64,000 nt of DNA from the NCBI RefSeq assembly GCF_001676705.1, contig NZ_CP016170.1:3658001-3722000 (forward strand), in the 5' to 3' direction. Each line of letters opens with the position of its first letter. Position 1 is the stretch's first letter. The notes beneath the pieces were generated by a model. The model did no database searches and was not told the DNA's origin. It saw only the letters and a program-made list of their open reading frames with translations. Positions 53,601 through 60,988 of the stretch are shown here, piece after piece. Both the position numbers and the translations under genes were made by a program. This DNA comes from Bordetella bronchialis (lineage in GTDB: Bacteria; Pseudomonadota; Gammaproteobacteria; Burkholderiales; Burkholderiaceae_B).

Positions 53601-55801
53601 CCGCTGTTCCAGCCGCGCTGCTCGTCGTAGCGCCAGTAGTACTGGCGCTCTTCGCGATACAAGCGCATCTGGGCTTGCCCCAGCGGCCGGATGCGGCCTT
53701 CGCTGTCCAGGCGCACGGCTTCGAAGCCGGCGGGCGTGTTTTCCGCCGCCACATCGCCATCGAACAGCGGACGAACCGCGATCAGGGAGGATGCCGGCCA
53801 GATTGAACGCGCCAGGGATCGGACGACCGGGCGTCCCCCGGATTCCAGCAGACTGGCCGACACGCGCACCTGCAACGGCGATGCCGCCTTCTGGCCGGAA
53901 AGGTCGACGTCGATGGCCCCCCTGCCCTCGTCATCCAGCTGCGATTCGGGCAGTTCCTCGTAGTGCCGCAACGTGTCATCCGCCACGTCGCCGAAGATGA
54001 ATCCCGGCCATTGCACGGGCAAGGCGTAGCGATCGCGCCGGACCGTAAAGCTGGAAAGCAGCCGGTTGCCCGCCGCCGGGGCGCCATACAGGTAATCGCC
54101 CTGTACATCGATGTGCAGCGGCTCCCCGGCAGGCAGCACGCCCTCTGGCGCCTTCAGCACGAGCTTCATGCGTTCCGGCAGGAATTCCTCGACATGGAAG
54201 GCCCAGGTCGTGTCCGCATTGCGCGCCGCCGGATCGACCCGCAATTCGAGCAGCCACGTGCCGGTCTGCGCGTCGGACGGCAGATCGATGGCATGCTGCA
54301 CATAGCCTTGCACGGACTTGTCGGCACGCCATAGCGCCGTCTGCATGACGCGGCCGTCGGGCCGCTTCAGCGTGGCCGTCAAGGGCACGGCGGCCGGCAG
54401 GCGGCCGTCCGCGTCGCGCGGCAGCACCGAGACCTGGAAGGTTTCGCCGGGTCGATACAGATCGCGGCCCGCATAGACGAACAGATTGTTGTCCACGGCG
54501 GGCAGGCCGCCGACGTCGAACTCCGACAAGTCCAGCGCCGGTTCGCCAAGCGAAAGGACAGTCATTTCCCTGCCACGCGTGGCGCGCAGGACGCTGGCCC
54601 GCTGGTAGTCGCCGTCGAAGCGCACGTGGCCTTGCGCGTCCGCCACCGCCTTTGCCAGCACCTTGCCCGCGCCGTCGAGCAGCTCCACCGTGTCTCCGGC
54701 GATCGGTTCGCCGGAGCGCAGCGAGACCGTATATGCCTCGATGCGGCGATCGTAGCGCCGCGCATGCAGCCCGATATCGCTGACGTAAAAATAAGTGGTC
54801 TGGTATTCGCTCAGGAAGCGGCCGGGCTCGCTCATGACGGCGACGTAGATGCCCGCTTCCTGCAGTTCCTTGATGTTTTCCACCGGCAGGAAGGTGACAT
54901 GGCGGCGGTTGGGCTTGTCGTCGGTCAGGAAGCGGCCCTGGTATACGCTGGTGGCAAGCGATTTCAGCCTGTCCAGATCCCAGGCACTGACAGCGCCCTT
55001 CATGGGCAGGCTGTTGTCGTATCCCTGCTCCGCGTCGTCTTCGTCGCCCGTGGACGACGTACGGCCCCGGCTACCCAGCAACATGTCGAAAAAAGCCGGC
55101 ACGTGTTCGGGCGCGATCCGCAGGAACTGTACGTCGACTTCCGGCATGTTGACGGTGGCAACGGGCAAACCGCCATTCTGGCCCGCCGGCAGCACGACGC
55201 CGCGGCTGGCGAAATAAAAGGCCGGCGGCATCGCGTCGGTATCGATTTGGCAATGCGCCGCCTGGCGCAAGGTCGCGCCGTCCGCCGCGGGCAGGTCGGC
55301 GGCCAGCCTGACGCCATAGCGGCGCTGCGGCTGGATATAGGGGAAATAGATGACGCGAGGGTTGTCGCCGACAATCCAGTTTCCTTGCACCTGCTTGCCC
55401 TGGATGGGGGCCTCGCCGGCCCGGACGGGGCTGGCCGGTGCCGTCATCGGCTGGCCGCCGGGCTGCTCATCGCCTTGTTGCGCGCGCCGGGCGGGCCCGC
55501 CGTCCGTAACCTGCAGGTATCGCCCCAGATCGCCCTTGCGGTCGACCGGCTGCGTCAGCGTCACGGCAAGCGCCAGGCTGCCCTGATATTGCCGTGCACT
55601 GCAATTCAGTCCGGCGAAGGGATCCGAGCCGACCACCGCGGCGGTCGAATCCGGCCTGGTGGCGGGCGCTGCCGCTGGGGGCGCGGTTGTGCCTGGAGGA
55701 GAATCGGAAGAACGGTACGCCAGCCATGCGGCGGCCAGAATCACCAAGATGGCCACGACGGCCACGCCCGCCCACCGGCCGGCGCGCTTGCGCTGCTCCA
55801 C
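50636..55801 (-). CDS. bacterial alpha-2-macroglobulin (ECAM/YfhM-like) with thioester
   Basis: Very large periplasmic protease-trap protein, thought to protect the cell after envelope damage and to act with PBP1C. The 1721 residues begin with a single membrane helix (about 12-30, GVAVVAILVILAAAWLAY) and no lipobox, unlike the E. coli lipoprotein. They continue with macroglobulin MG domains, the MG/bait region, and a thioester-containing alpha-helical domain. The thioester motif CTEQ is intact in TYPYGCTEQTIS (Cys1222), which places it with ECAM rather than the thioester-less YfaS. Start is GTG with AGGGG five bases upstream. pbpC follows with a four-base overlap. Confidence 0.92.
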   Translation of the reverse strand: MEQRKRAGRWAGVAVVAILVILAAAWLAYRSSDSPPGTTAPPAAAPATRPDSTAAVVGSDPFAGLNCSARQYQGSLALAVTLTQPVDRKGDLGRYLQVTDGGPARRAQQGDEQPGGQPMTAPASPVRAGEAPIQGKQVQGNWIVGDNPRVIYFPYIQPQRRYGVRLAADLPAADGATLRQAAHCQIDTDAMPPAFYFASRGVVLPAGQNGGLPVATVNMPEVDVQFLRIAPEHVPAFFDMLLGSRGRTSSTGDEDDAEQGYDNSLPMKGAVSAWDLDRLKSLATSVYQGRFLTDDKPNRRHVTFLPVENIKELQEAGIYVAVMSEPGRFLSEYQTTYFYVSDIGLHARRYDRRIEAYTVSLRSGEPIAGDTVELLDGAGKVLAKAVADAQGHVRFDGDYQRASVLRATRGREMTVLSLGEPALDLSEFDVGGLPAVDNNLFVYAGRDLYRPGETFQVSVLPRDADGRLPAAVPLTATLKRPDGRVMQTALWRADKSVQGYVQHAIDLPSDAQTGTWLLELRVDPAARNADTTWAFHVEEFLPERMKLVLKAPEGVLPAGEPLHIDVQGDYLYGAPAAGNRLLSSFTVRRDRYALPVQWPGFIFGDVADDTLRHYEELPESQLDDEGRGAIDVDLSGQKAASPLQVRVSASLLESGGRPVVRSLARSIWPASSLIAVRPLFDGDVAAENTPAGFEAVRLDSEGRIRPLGQAQMRLYREERQYYWRYDEQRGWNSGYTETEELTDSRLLTLNGRENFNVPVTYGRYRLEIADPETGQTLRYRFYAGWGAQGDEAAGNRPDRVRMKVEGLPARPGDTVKLTLTPPHDGHALITVEGDRMLWSKWIDAKATGTEVEIPVDAAWKRHDLYIGAVVFRPGSQGDRVTPARAVGLAPLPLDTSARRLDVRLEAPARIRPETRTTVRVKVTGAADTPATVTLSAVDVGILNIDRYASPDPYGFFFGKHRYAPDLLDMYGKLIEKMEGTKGRLKWGGDAAMRGDTRTLPKKVKLVDLFSGPVTLDARGEAEIPLNVPDFNGTLRLMAVAFTADRYGSAEAETIVAAPVVAELSTPRFITPGDRAAIALDVTNLTGVTRTFAVSLEARDPLAIADGPRTVTLKNQQRTTLRYTATATGSYGLGLIRLSVSSQGGADPVNIVRESVLQVEPAQAPERQVRRQRLMPGENLRPDAAWVAGYYPDSTTVSLTVSSRPPFNVERIVRDLLTYPYGCTEQTISAAYPWLLMDADTARQYGVKDFSPTARQDRVDRALQRLSGMRGSSGAYSLWGGPVGSRDVWLTAYAVGFLQDVRDRGFSVPDATLDRSRDWLLQQVQQAASGFGTWSAVLRTAVRSGRIPADAQSVLRDDHRRFAGLSAAALVLARDGKAPLSTVRQLFDNYQERARSPLPLVQLAAAFHLMGDADRAQAALDAAMTRPYGIGTMAGGVDEWMGDYGTAVRDIALSYALMRQYGLAHARRDVLLTDLAARLGRRSYFSTQESMALLLAARAAGPTTGDSWEATLANGAGRTVLQGTADRTMPLAPKDIGAIQLANTGSQPVFVEFDIQGSAMQPPAPRADAIRLERRWYRPDGKAWDGGTLQTGDILVAWIRADASQAIPDGLVTDRVPAGLEVENLNLSRNPDMNEWTIAQHRVADALADPRIKHTEFRDDRYVAAVALGQGPVDIFYLLRVVTPGRYAVPSTVAEDMYRPEVRGVGASWGDIEVRDRGPATP

Positions 55802-55917
55802 GATACCCCTCTCCCAGGTTCGGCTGAAAACGCCCCCGGCGCCCCCCGTCGAGGCGCCCGCGGGCTTGCTATTCGTTATTGCTTATTGCTTGTGGCACCC
55901 GGACCGGCCAGGCGTCG
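55802..55917. other. junction between clpS and the A2M gene
   Basis: 116 bases. A short tandem repeat TTATTGC-TTATTGC-TT at about 55876-55891 is AT-rich against the GC-rich surroundings. No terminator hairpin with a T tract was seen after clpS, so read-through into the A2M gene is possible. Confidence 0.4.
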
Positions 55918-56232
55918 TCAAAGGGGTTCCATCACGCACTGCAAGGGGTGCTGTTTCGCGCGGGCGTATTGCGCAACCTGCGCCACGCGGGTGGCGGCGA
56001 TATCGCGCGGATACACGCCGCAAACGCCGCGCCCCTCGTTATGCACCTGCAGCATGATCCGGGTGGCTTCTTCCTCGCTTTTGCCGAAAAACTTCTGCAG
56101 CACGCCGACGACGAACTCCATCGGCGTGTAATCGTCATTGAGCAATACGACCTGGTACATGGGGGGCGGCGCCGTGCGCGCGCTCTCCTTCTCCACGACA
56201 AGGTCATGCTGAGTATCCGTACTTGTGCTCAT
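55918..56232 (-). CDS. clpS: ClpS adaptor
   Basis: Small adaptor that binds N-degron residues and delivers substrates to the ClpA N-domain. In 104 residues a flexible N-terminus leads to the folded core [24 protein letters not shown], which forms the N-end residue pocket, and [17 protein letters not shown] near the ClpA interface. The ATG at 56232 is preferred to the longer frame. It is divergent from a cold-shock gene as in many proteobacteria, but clpA is 7.5 kb away instead of next door. Confidence 0.95.
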   Translation of the reverse strand: MSTSTDTQHDLVVEKESARTAPPPMYQVVLLNDDYTPMEFVVGVLQKFFGKSEEEATRIMLQVHNEGRGVCGVYPRDIAATRVAQVAQYARAKQHPLQCVMEPL

Positions 56233-56316
56233 AGCGGCGGCTATTTTATTTAACGGTAGAAAACCGAGTATCGAAATCGGGGTATTTTTACATGTCGAAA
56301 TGCGTAGTTTCCATAC

Positions 56317-56346
56317 TTGACGCGCCAAAGAAAAGCGGCGCATTAT
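56317..56346 (+). promoter_or_regulatory. candidate promoter of the second cold-shock gene
   Basis: TTGACG (56317-56322), 18-base spacer, CATTAT (56341-56346). This would give a leader of about 100 bases. The -10 matches at only four positions, so tentative. Confidence 0.4.
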
Positions 56347-56453
56347 CCGGGAATTCTAAGCGCTTTCAACTGTTTGTTAGCCTTGGAAAAGGGGGGGAGA
56401 CGGCCCCGGCCGGGGAGCCCTTCTGTCAACATATGATTTAAGAGGCAGTCCGC

Positions 56454-56699
56454 ATGTCTGATACGACCGCAACCGCTGTCCAAGGGGACAACCCAAAATC
56501 CACGGGTACCGTGAAGTGGTTCAACGACGCCAAGGGATTCGGTTTCATCACTCCCGACGACGGCGGTGAAGACTTGTTCGCGCACTTCTCGTCTATCCAG
56601 ATGAACGGGTTCAAGACCCTTAAAGAGGGCCAAAAGGTGGCATTCGAGATCATCCAAGGACCCAAGGGCAAACAGGCTTTGAACATAACCGCGGCCTGA
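56454..56699 (+). CDS. cold-shock domain protein (CspD/CspA family)
   Basis: OB-fold RNA/DNA-binding protein. The 81 residues include a 16-residue N-terminal extension before [15 protein letters not shown] (RNP1) and LFAHFSSIQ (RNP2). It differs from the csp at 8.1 kb by this extension and by the linker PDDGGED. AAGAGG precedes the ATG. It is divergent from clpS, the cspD-clpS neighbourhood. A strong terminator follows. Confidence 0.93.
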   Translation: MSDTTATAVQGDNPKSTGTVKWFNDAKGFGFITPDDGGEDLFAHFSSIQMNGFKTLKEGQKVAFEIIQGPKGKQALNITAA

Positions 56700-56741
56700 G
56701 CGATCAGTCGTGGCGTTATAGGCGTCTTCGAGTACCATACG

Positions 56742-56772
56742 AAGGCGGGGCGGACGACGCCCCGCCTTTTTT
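56742..56772 (+). terminator. intrinsic terminator of the second cold-shock gene
   Basis: AAGGCGGGGC, loop GGACGAC, GCCCCGCCTTTTTT: 10-bp stem with a T tract, 42 bases after the stop. Confidence 0.92.
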
Positions 56773-56794
56773 GCGTACATCTTTCGTAGCCATC

Positions 56795-57298
56795 ATGCAT
56801 AACGGTGCTGTCTTGCTGCAAGCTCAATCCAGGTCGAAGGGGGGCAGGACGATCCTGGCCGCCCTCTTCGCCGCCGCGGCCCTGGCCGCCGCCCTGCCGG
56901 GTCCGGCCCACGCCCGGGAGTTCACGGAGGCGCAAGCCACGCTCCCGAAGACCCAGCTCTCGGCAGGCATCCATATCATCCAGGCGGAAGTCGCCAACAC
57001 GGAAGAGACACGCGAGCGGGGGTTGATGTTCCGCAAGCGGCTGGACGGCAACGACGGCATGCTGTTCGTCTTCGAGCAGCCCGACAAACAGTGTTTCTGG
57101 ATGCACAACACCCCCCTGCCGCTGTCGATCGCCTTCATCGCGGATGACGGGACCATCGTCAATATCGAGGACATGGCGCCCCAAAGCGACGACACCCACT
57201 GTTCCCGCAAGGCTGTCCGGTATGCACTGGAAATGGCGCAAGGCTGGTTTGCCGACCATGGAATCACCGCCGGAAAGAAAATAGACGGCCTGCCTTAA
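56795..57298 (+). CDS. DUF192 family exported protein
   Basis: Small secreted or periplasmic protein of the DUF192 family, function unknown. From ATG 56795 it has 167 residues with a signal peptide (TILAALFAAAALAAALPGPAHA, cleavage after AHA). The DUF192 core follows: EVANTEETRERGLMFRKRL, GMLFVFEQPDKQCFWMHNTPLPLSIAFI, and the C-terminal ALEMAQGWFADHGI. An upstream TTG falls inside the preceding terminator and is rejected. A terminator follows, so it is monocistronic. Confidence 0.88.
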   Translation: MHNGAVLLQAQSRSKGGRTILAALFAAAALAAALPGPAHAREFTEAQATLPKTQLSAGIHIIQAEVANTEETRERGLMFRKRLDGNDGMLFVFEQPDKQCFWMHNTPLPLSIAFIADDGTIVNIEDMAPQSDDTHCSRKAVRYALEMAQGWFADHGITAGKKIDGLP

Positions 57299-57323
57299 AT
57301 GTATGGAGAAGAATACATAATAA

Positions 57324-57349
57324 AAAAGCGAGCCGCCACGCTCGCTTTT
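57324..57349. terminator. intrinsic terminator of the DUF192 gene
   Basis: AAAAGCGAGC, loop CGCCAC, GCTCGCTTTT. A/T flanks on both sides. Confidence 0.85.
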
Positions 57350-57398
57350 AGTCGCCGCAAAAATCAGGATTAATCTGAGCAAAATAATAGCGGACGGT

Positions 57399-57426
57399 AA
57401 AAAAGAGCGGCGGCAATAACCGCCGC
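57399..57426 (-). terminator. intrinsic terminator of the thiolase gene
   Basis: On the minus strand GCGGCGG, loop TTATTG, CCGCCGC, then TCTTTTTT, just past the thiolase stop. Confidence 0.88.
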
Positions 57427-57433
57427 TTGCCGA

Positions 57434-58639
57434 TCACACGCGTTCCAGGACGACGGCGATACCCTGGCCGACGCCGATGCACATGGTGCACAGGGCGTAG
57501 CGCCCGCCGGTACGCTCGAGCTGGTTGATCGCCGTCGTGGCCAACCGGGCCCCGCTGGCGCCCAAGGGATGGCCCAGGGCAATGGCGCCGCCGTTCGGGT
57601 TGACACGCGGATCGCTGTCGGCGATGCCCAGTTCCCGCAGCACGGCCAGGCCCTGCGCGGCGAAGGCCTCGTTCAATTCGATCACATCGATCTGGTCCAG
57701 CTTGAGTCCGGTCAGCGCCAGCACCTTGCGCGCGGCGGGTACCGGCCCCATTCCCATGATGCGCGGCGGCACGCCGGCGGTCGCCATGCCGACGACGCGC
57801 GCGCGCGGCTTCAGGCCATGCCGCTGCAAGGCGGCCTCGCCCGCCAGCAACAGCGCGGCCGCGCCATCGTTGACCCCGGATGCATTACCCGCCGTTACCG
57901 TGCCGCCTTCACGCACCACGCCTTTCAGGCGGCTCAGCGCCTCCATGCTGGTTTCGCGCGGATGCTCGTCCTTGGCGACCTGTACCGGATCGCCCTTCTT
58001 CTGCGGCACCGATACCGGCGTCAGCTCCGTGTCGAAATAGCCCGACTGCTGGGCGCGGACGGCCTTCTCCTGGCTGGCCAGGGCGAAGCGGTCCTGGTCT
58101 TCGCGGCTGACCTTGAAATCGGCCGCGACGTTTTCCGCCGTCTCGGGCATCGAATCCACGCCATACTGCGCCTTCATCAGCTTGTTGACGAAACGCCAGC
58201 CGATCGTGGTGTCGTAGATCGCCGCGTTGCGCGAAAAGGCGCTGTCGGCCTTGCCCATCACAAAGGGCGCCCGGCTCATGCTTTCCACGCCGCCGGCCAG
58301 CATCAAGGCGGCCTCGCCGGCGCGGATCGCGCGGGCCGCGCTGCCCAGCGCATCCAGCCCCGAACCGCACAAGCGGTTCACCGTGGATCCCGGCACCTCG
58401 ACCGGCAGGCCCGCCAGCAGCGTAGCCATGCGAGCCACGTTGCGATTGTCCTCGCCGGCCTGGTTCGCGCAGCCGAAGATGACATCGTCGAGCTCGCGCC
58501 ACTGCACCGCGGGGTTGCGGGCCATCAAGGCCTTGATCGGCACCGCCGCCAGGTCGTCGGCGCGGACGGACGACAGCGCGCCGCCATAGCGGCCGAAAGG
58601 GGTGCGGATGGCGTCACAGATATAGGCTTGCTCGGTCAT
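57434..58639 (-). CDS. pcaF: 3-oxoadipyl-CoA thiolase (PcaF-like)
   Basis: Thiolase splitting 3-oxoadipyl-CoA to succinyl-CoA and acetyl-CoA at the end of the beta-ketoadipate (or phenylacetate) pathway. The 401 residues have the nucleophile Cys in VNRLCGSGLDALG (about 90), GGVESMSRAPFVMGKA, and the His and Cys motifs NPNGGAIALGHPLGASGAR and CTMCIGVGQGIA. The opening ICDAIRTPFGRYGGALSSVRADDLAAVP and FGCANQAGEDNRNVARM are close to PcaF/PaaJ rather than a general acetyl-CoA acetyltransferase. No other pca or paa gene is nearby, so substrate remains inferred. Confidence 0.85.
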   Translation of the reverse strand: MTEQAYICDAIRTPFGRYGGALSSVRADDLAAVPIKALMARNPAVQWRELDDVIFGCANQAGEDNRNVARMATLLAGLPVEVPGSTVNRLCGSGLDALGSAARAIRAGEAALMLAGGVESMSRAPFVMGKADSAFSRNAAIYDTTIGWRFVNKLMKAQYGVDSMPETAENVAADFKVSREDQDRFALASQEKAVRAQQSGYFDTELTPVSVPQKKGDPVQVAKDEHPRETSMEALSRLKGVVREGGTVTAGNASGVNDGAAALLLAGEAALQRHGLKPRARVVGMATAGVPPRIMGMGPVPAARKVLALTGLKLDQIDVIELNEAFAAQGLAVLRELGIADSDPRVNPNGGAIALGHPLGASGARLATTAINQLERTGGRYALCTMCIGVGQGIAVVLERV

Positions 58640-58732
58640 GTCTCGCTCTCAGGAAGTTTGAAGCGGAATGGTATCCCAGGCGGTTTCGACCCGGATATCG
58701 CCGCAGCGGCCTGTCCATGCCATGGACGCCGT

Positions 58733-60151
58733 CTAGGGGGTGGACGTCCCGGGCGAGACGGCCGCCGCCTTGGCGGCACGGCCGGTCTCCACGATGGCCT
58801 GGCGGCGGAAGCGTCCCGCGGCCAGGTGATAGAAAGCGTGGGGACAAAACTGGCGCGATACGAGCGAAGCCGACAAGGACGCCAGCAACAGCCAGAAAAG
58901 CATGGGCTGGCTGCCGGTCATTTCCATGACCACCACGCTGGCCGTCAGGGGCGCCTGCGTTGCCGCGGCCAGGAAGGCCGCCATGGAAAGCAGCACCAGC
59001 GTCCGCTGGTCCACCACGCCATCCATCACGCGCCAGACCGATTCGCCGACGCCGGCGCCCACCGTCAGCGCCGGGGTAAAGATGCCGCCCGGTATGCCGG
59101 CCCAGTACGACGCCAGGGTGGCCGCAAGCTTGGCCAGGCCGAATCCGTGATGGTCGATTTCATGGCCGGCCAGCAGCTGGGCGGCCGCGCCATAGCCCGT
59201 TCCATACGTGGCGCCGCCCATCAGCAAACCCAGGGCGGCGAGGATCAGTCCCATGACAAAGGCGGTGGCCAGGGGATGCGCCCGCACGGCGGACCGCCAT
59301 CGGCCGGGTACGAGCACCGTGGGCCCCTTCCCCAGCAAGCGGCCGAATATGCCGCCGAGCACGCCGTTGACCGCGCCGCACAACAGCACCCAGCCGACCA
59401 TGCGCGGCAGCGAACCCCCGGCGAACACGCCGAAATACGGGTTATTGCCCACCACCGCGACCACCATGAAGCCGGAGGCCAGCACGCCGATCAGTACCAG
59501 GCGCTGCCAGCGCAGGGCCGTGCCGCGCCCCAGTTCCTCGATGGCGAAGATCACCCCGGCCAGTGGCGCATTGAAGGCTGCCGCCAGGCCGCCCGCGGCG
59601 CCGGCGGCGATCAGCTCGTTATTGTGGAAGCCGCGCAAGGACAAGCGGCGATTCTTCCAGAACCGCCCCCACGCCAGCATCAGCGCCGCGCCAACCTGCA
59701 CCGAGGGGCCCTCCCGCCCGATGGAGGCGCCGGCCAGCAGGCCGAGAAAGGTAAGCGGGATCTTCCACACCGTCTGCCGCAGCGACACCAGGCTGTACTG
59801 GCTGGGGCCGGGGGGCAGGGAAAGCGCGCCGATCACCTGCGGTATGCCGCTGCCCGACGCGTTGGGCGCCAGGCGCAAAGTCAGCCACCGTATGGCCGCC
59901 AGGCCGAACGGCAGCAGGATAAAGGCCAGCCAGCCGGAGCGGGCGATCCATGCCGCATTCCATTCCAGCGCCAGATCGGCCAACTGCGCGAATCCCAGCG
60001 ACACCAGCGAGACCAGGGCGGCGCCGCCCAGCAGCACGCCCAATTCCACCGACTTGCGCGACAGGCGGGCTGCCTGATGCAGCTTGCGTCGCAGGATACG
60101 GCGCATCCGGGCGGAAACGGCTCGCAAGGTAGAAGGCGAAGAGTCGGACAT
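58733..60151 (-). CDS. clcA: ClC-family chloride/proton antiporter
   Basis: Voltage-gated-type ClC exchanger in the inner membrane. The 472 residues from ATG 60151 keep the ion-path motifs GSGIPQ (100-105), GREGPSVQ with gating Glu147, and GIPGGIFTPAL. The inner proton glutamate is kept (FNAPLAGVIFAIEELG, Glu205/206), arguing for an antiporter rather than a channel. No C-terminal CBS domains. Alternative in-frame starts at 60163 and 60187 exist. Likely roles are acid resistance or charge balance; not shown by context. Confidence 0.9.
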   Translation of the reverse strand: MSDSSPSTLRAVSARMRRILRRKLHQAARLSRKSVELGVLLGGAALVSLVSLGFAQLADLALEWNAAWIARSGWLAFILLPFGLAAIRWLTLRLAPNASGSGIPQVIGALSLPPGPSQYSLVSLRQTVWKIPLTFLGLLAGASIGREGPSVQVGAALMLAWGRFWKNRRLSLRGFHNNELIAAGAAGGLAAAFNAPLAGVIFAIEELGRGTALRWQRLVLIGVLASGFMVVAVVGNNPYFGVFAGGSLPRMVGWVLLCGAVNGVLGGIFGRLLGKGPTVLVPGRWRSAVRAHPLATAFVMGLILAALGLLMGGATYGTGYGAAAQLLAGHEIDHHGFGLAKLAATLASYWAGIPGGIFTPALTVGAGVGESVWRVMDGVVDQRTLVLLSMAAFLAAATQAPLTASVVVMEMTGSQPMLFWLLLASLSASLVSRQFCPHAFYHLAAGRFRRQAIVETGRAAKAAAVSPGTSTP

Positions 60152-60255
60152 CGCGAGGATCATGGGTCGGCACAAGGCCGTAACCATACCACCATCGGCG
60201 CGCCCTCCCCGACAGGCGGCGACGCCTTTTCCTACTCGCGTTTAACCAAAACAAA

Positions 60256-60281
60256 GGGCCGCGGCCTGACGGCCGCGGCCC
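60256..60281 (-). terminator. intrinsic terminator of sodB
   Basis: GGGCCGCGGCC, loop TGAC, GGCCGCGGCCC on the plus strand. On the minus strand it is followed by TTTGTTTTGG. Confidence 0.85.
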
Positions 60282-60299
60282 CCTGCATCACGCGGAAAT

Positions 60300-60878
60300 T
60301 CAGCCGAAATTCTTGGCGGCGAAGTCCCAGTTGACCAGATTCCAGAAGTTTTCCAGGTACTTCGGGCGGGCGTTGCGGTAGTCGATGTAGTAGGCGTGCT
60401 CCCACACGTCACAGGTCAGCAAGGGCTTGTCCGAGGTGGTCAGCGGCGTGGCGGCGTTGCTGGTGTTGACGATGTCGACCGAGCCATCGGCCTTCTTCAC
60501 CAGCCAGGTCCAGCCCGAGCCGAAGTTGCCGGCGGCCGACTTGTTGAAGGCTTCCTTGAAAGCGTCGAAGCTGCCCCACTTGGCATTGATGGCATCGGCC
60601 AGCTTGCCGCTGGGAGCGCCGCCGCCCTGGGGCTTCAGGCTGTTCCAGTAGAAGGTGTGGTTCCACACCTGCGCGGCGTTGTTGAAGATGCCGCCCGAGG
60701 ACTTCTTGACGATGTCTTCCAGGGAGGCGTTCTCGAACTCCGTGCCGGGGATCAGGTTGTTCAGGTTCGTAACGTAGGTCTGATGGTGCTTGCCATAGTG
60801 GAACTCCAGCGTTTCCTTGGAGATGTGCGGTTGCAGGGCATCCATCGGGTACGGCAGGGGGGGAAGCGTGTGCGCCAT
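60300..60878 (-). CDS. sodB: iron superoxide dismutase
   Basis: Cytoplasmic Fe/Mn-family SOD. The 192 residues have metal ligands in [11 protein letters not shown] (His26), [10 protein letters not shown], and [13 protein letters not shown] (Asp and His). [14 protein letters not shown] with the Gln before VWNH indicates the iron form. The ATG at 60878 follows AAGGA; the upstream in-frame codons lack one. TACAAT at 60924-60919 is a likely -10 with a poor -35. Terminator downstream, so single-gene transcription. Confidence 0.95.
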   Translation of the reverse strand: MAHTLPPLPYPMDALQPHISKETLEFHYGKHHQTYVTNLNNLIPGTEFENASLEDIVKKSSGGIFNNAAQVWNHTFYWNSLKPQGGGAPSGKLADAINAKWGSFDAFKEAFNKSAAGNFGSGWTWLVKKADGSVDIVNTSNAATPLTTSDKPLLTCDVWEHAYYIDYRNARPKYLENFWNLVNWDFAAKNFG

Positions 60879-60953
60879 GTTGGGTTCCTTCTTTGTTGAG
60901 AGCACGATCGAGCTGAGCATTGTATCGGCACTTTCCCGACGCACGCATTAACC

Positions 60954-60988
60954 CCTGACGCCCGCCGGGATTAAGGGCGGGCGTCAGG
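60954..60988 (-). terminator. long hairpin at the xseA 3' end
   Basis: CCTGACGCCCGCC (60954-60966), nine-base loop, GGCGGGCGTCAGG (60976-60988), a 13-bp perfect stem whose outer arm includes the xseA stop codon. There is no clear T tract. Probably ends xseA before the sodB promoter. Confidence 0.65.

Noticed and set aside
50636..55801. naming the macroglobulin gene yfaS
   Set aside because: The intact thioester CTEQ and the pbpC neighbour fit ECAM/YfhM better; YfaS-type proteins lack the thioester.
57569..60334. 921-codon plus-strand open frame opposite the thiolase and clcA
   Set aside because: Spans two genuine genes on the other strand, with His/Gln/Arg-rich composition and no recognisable domain.
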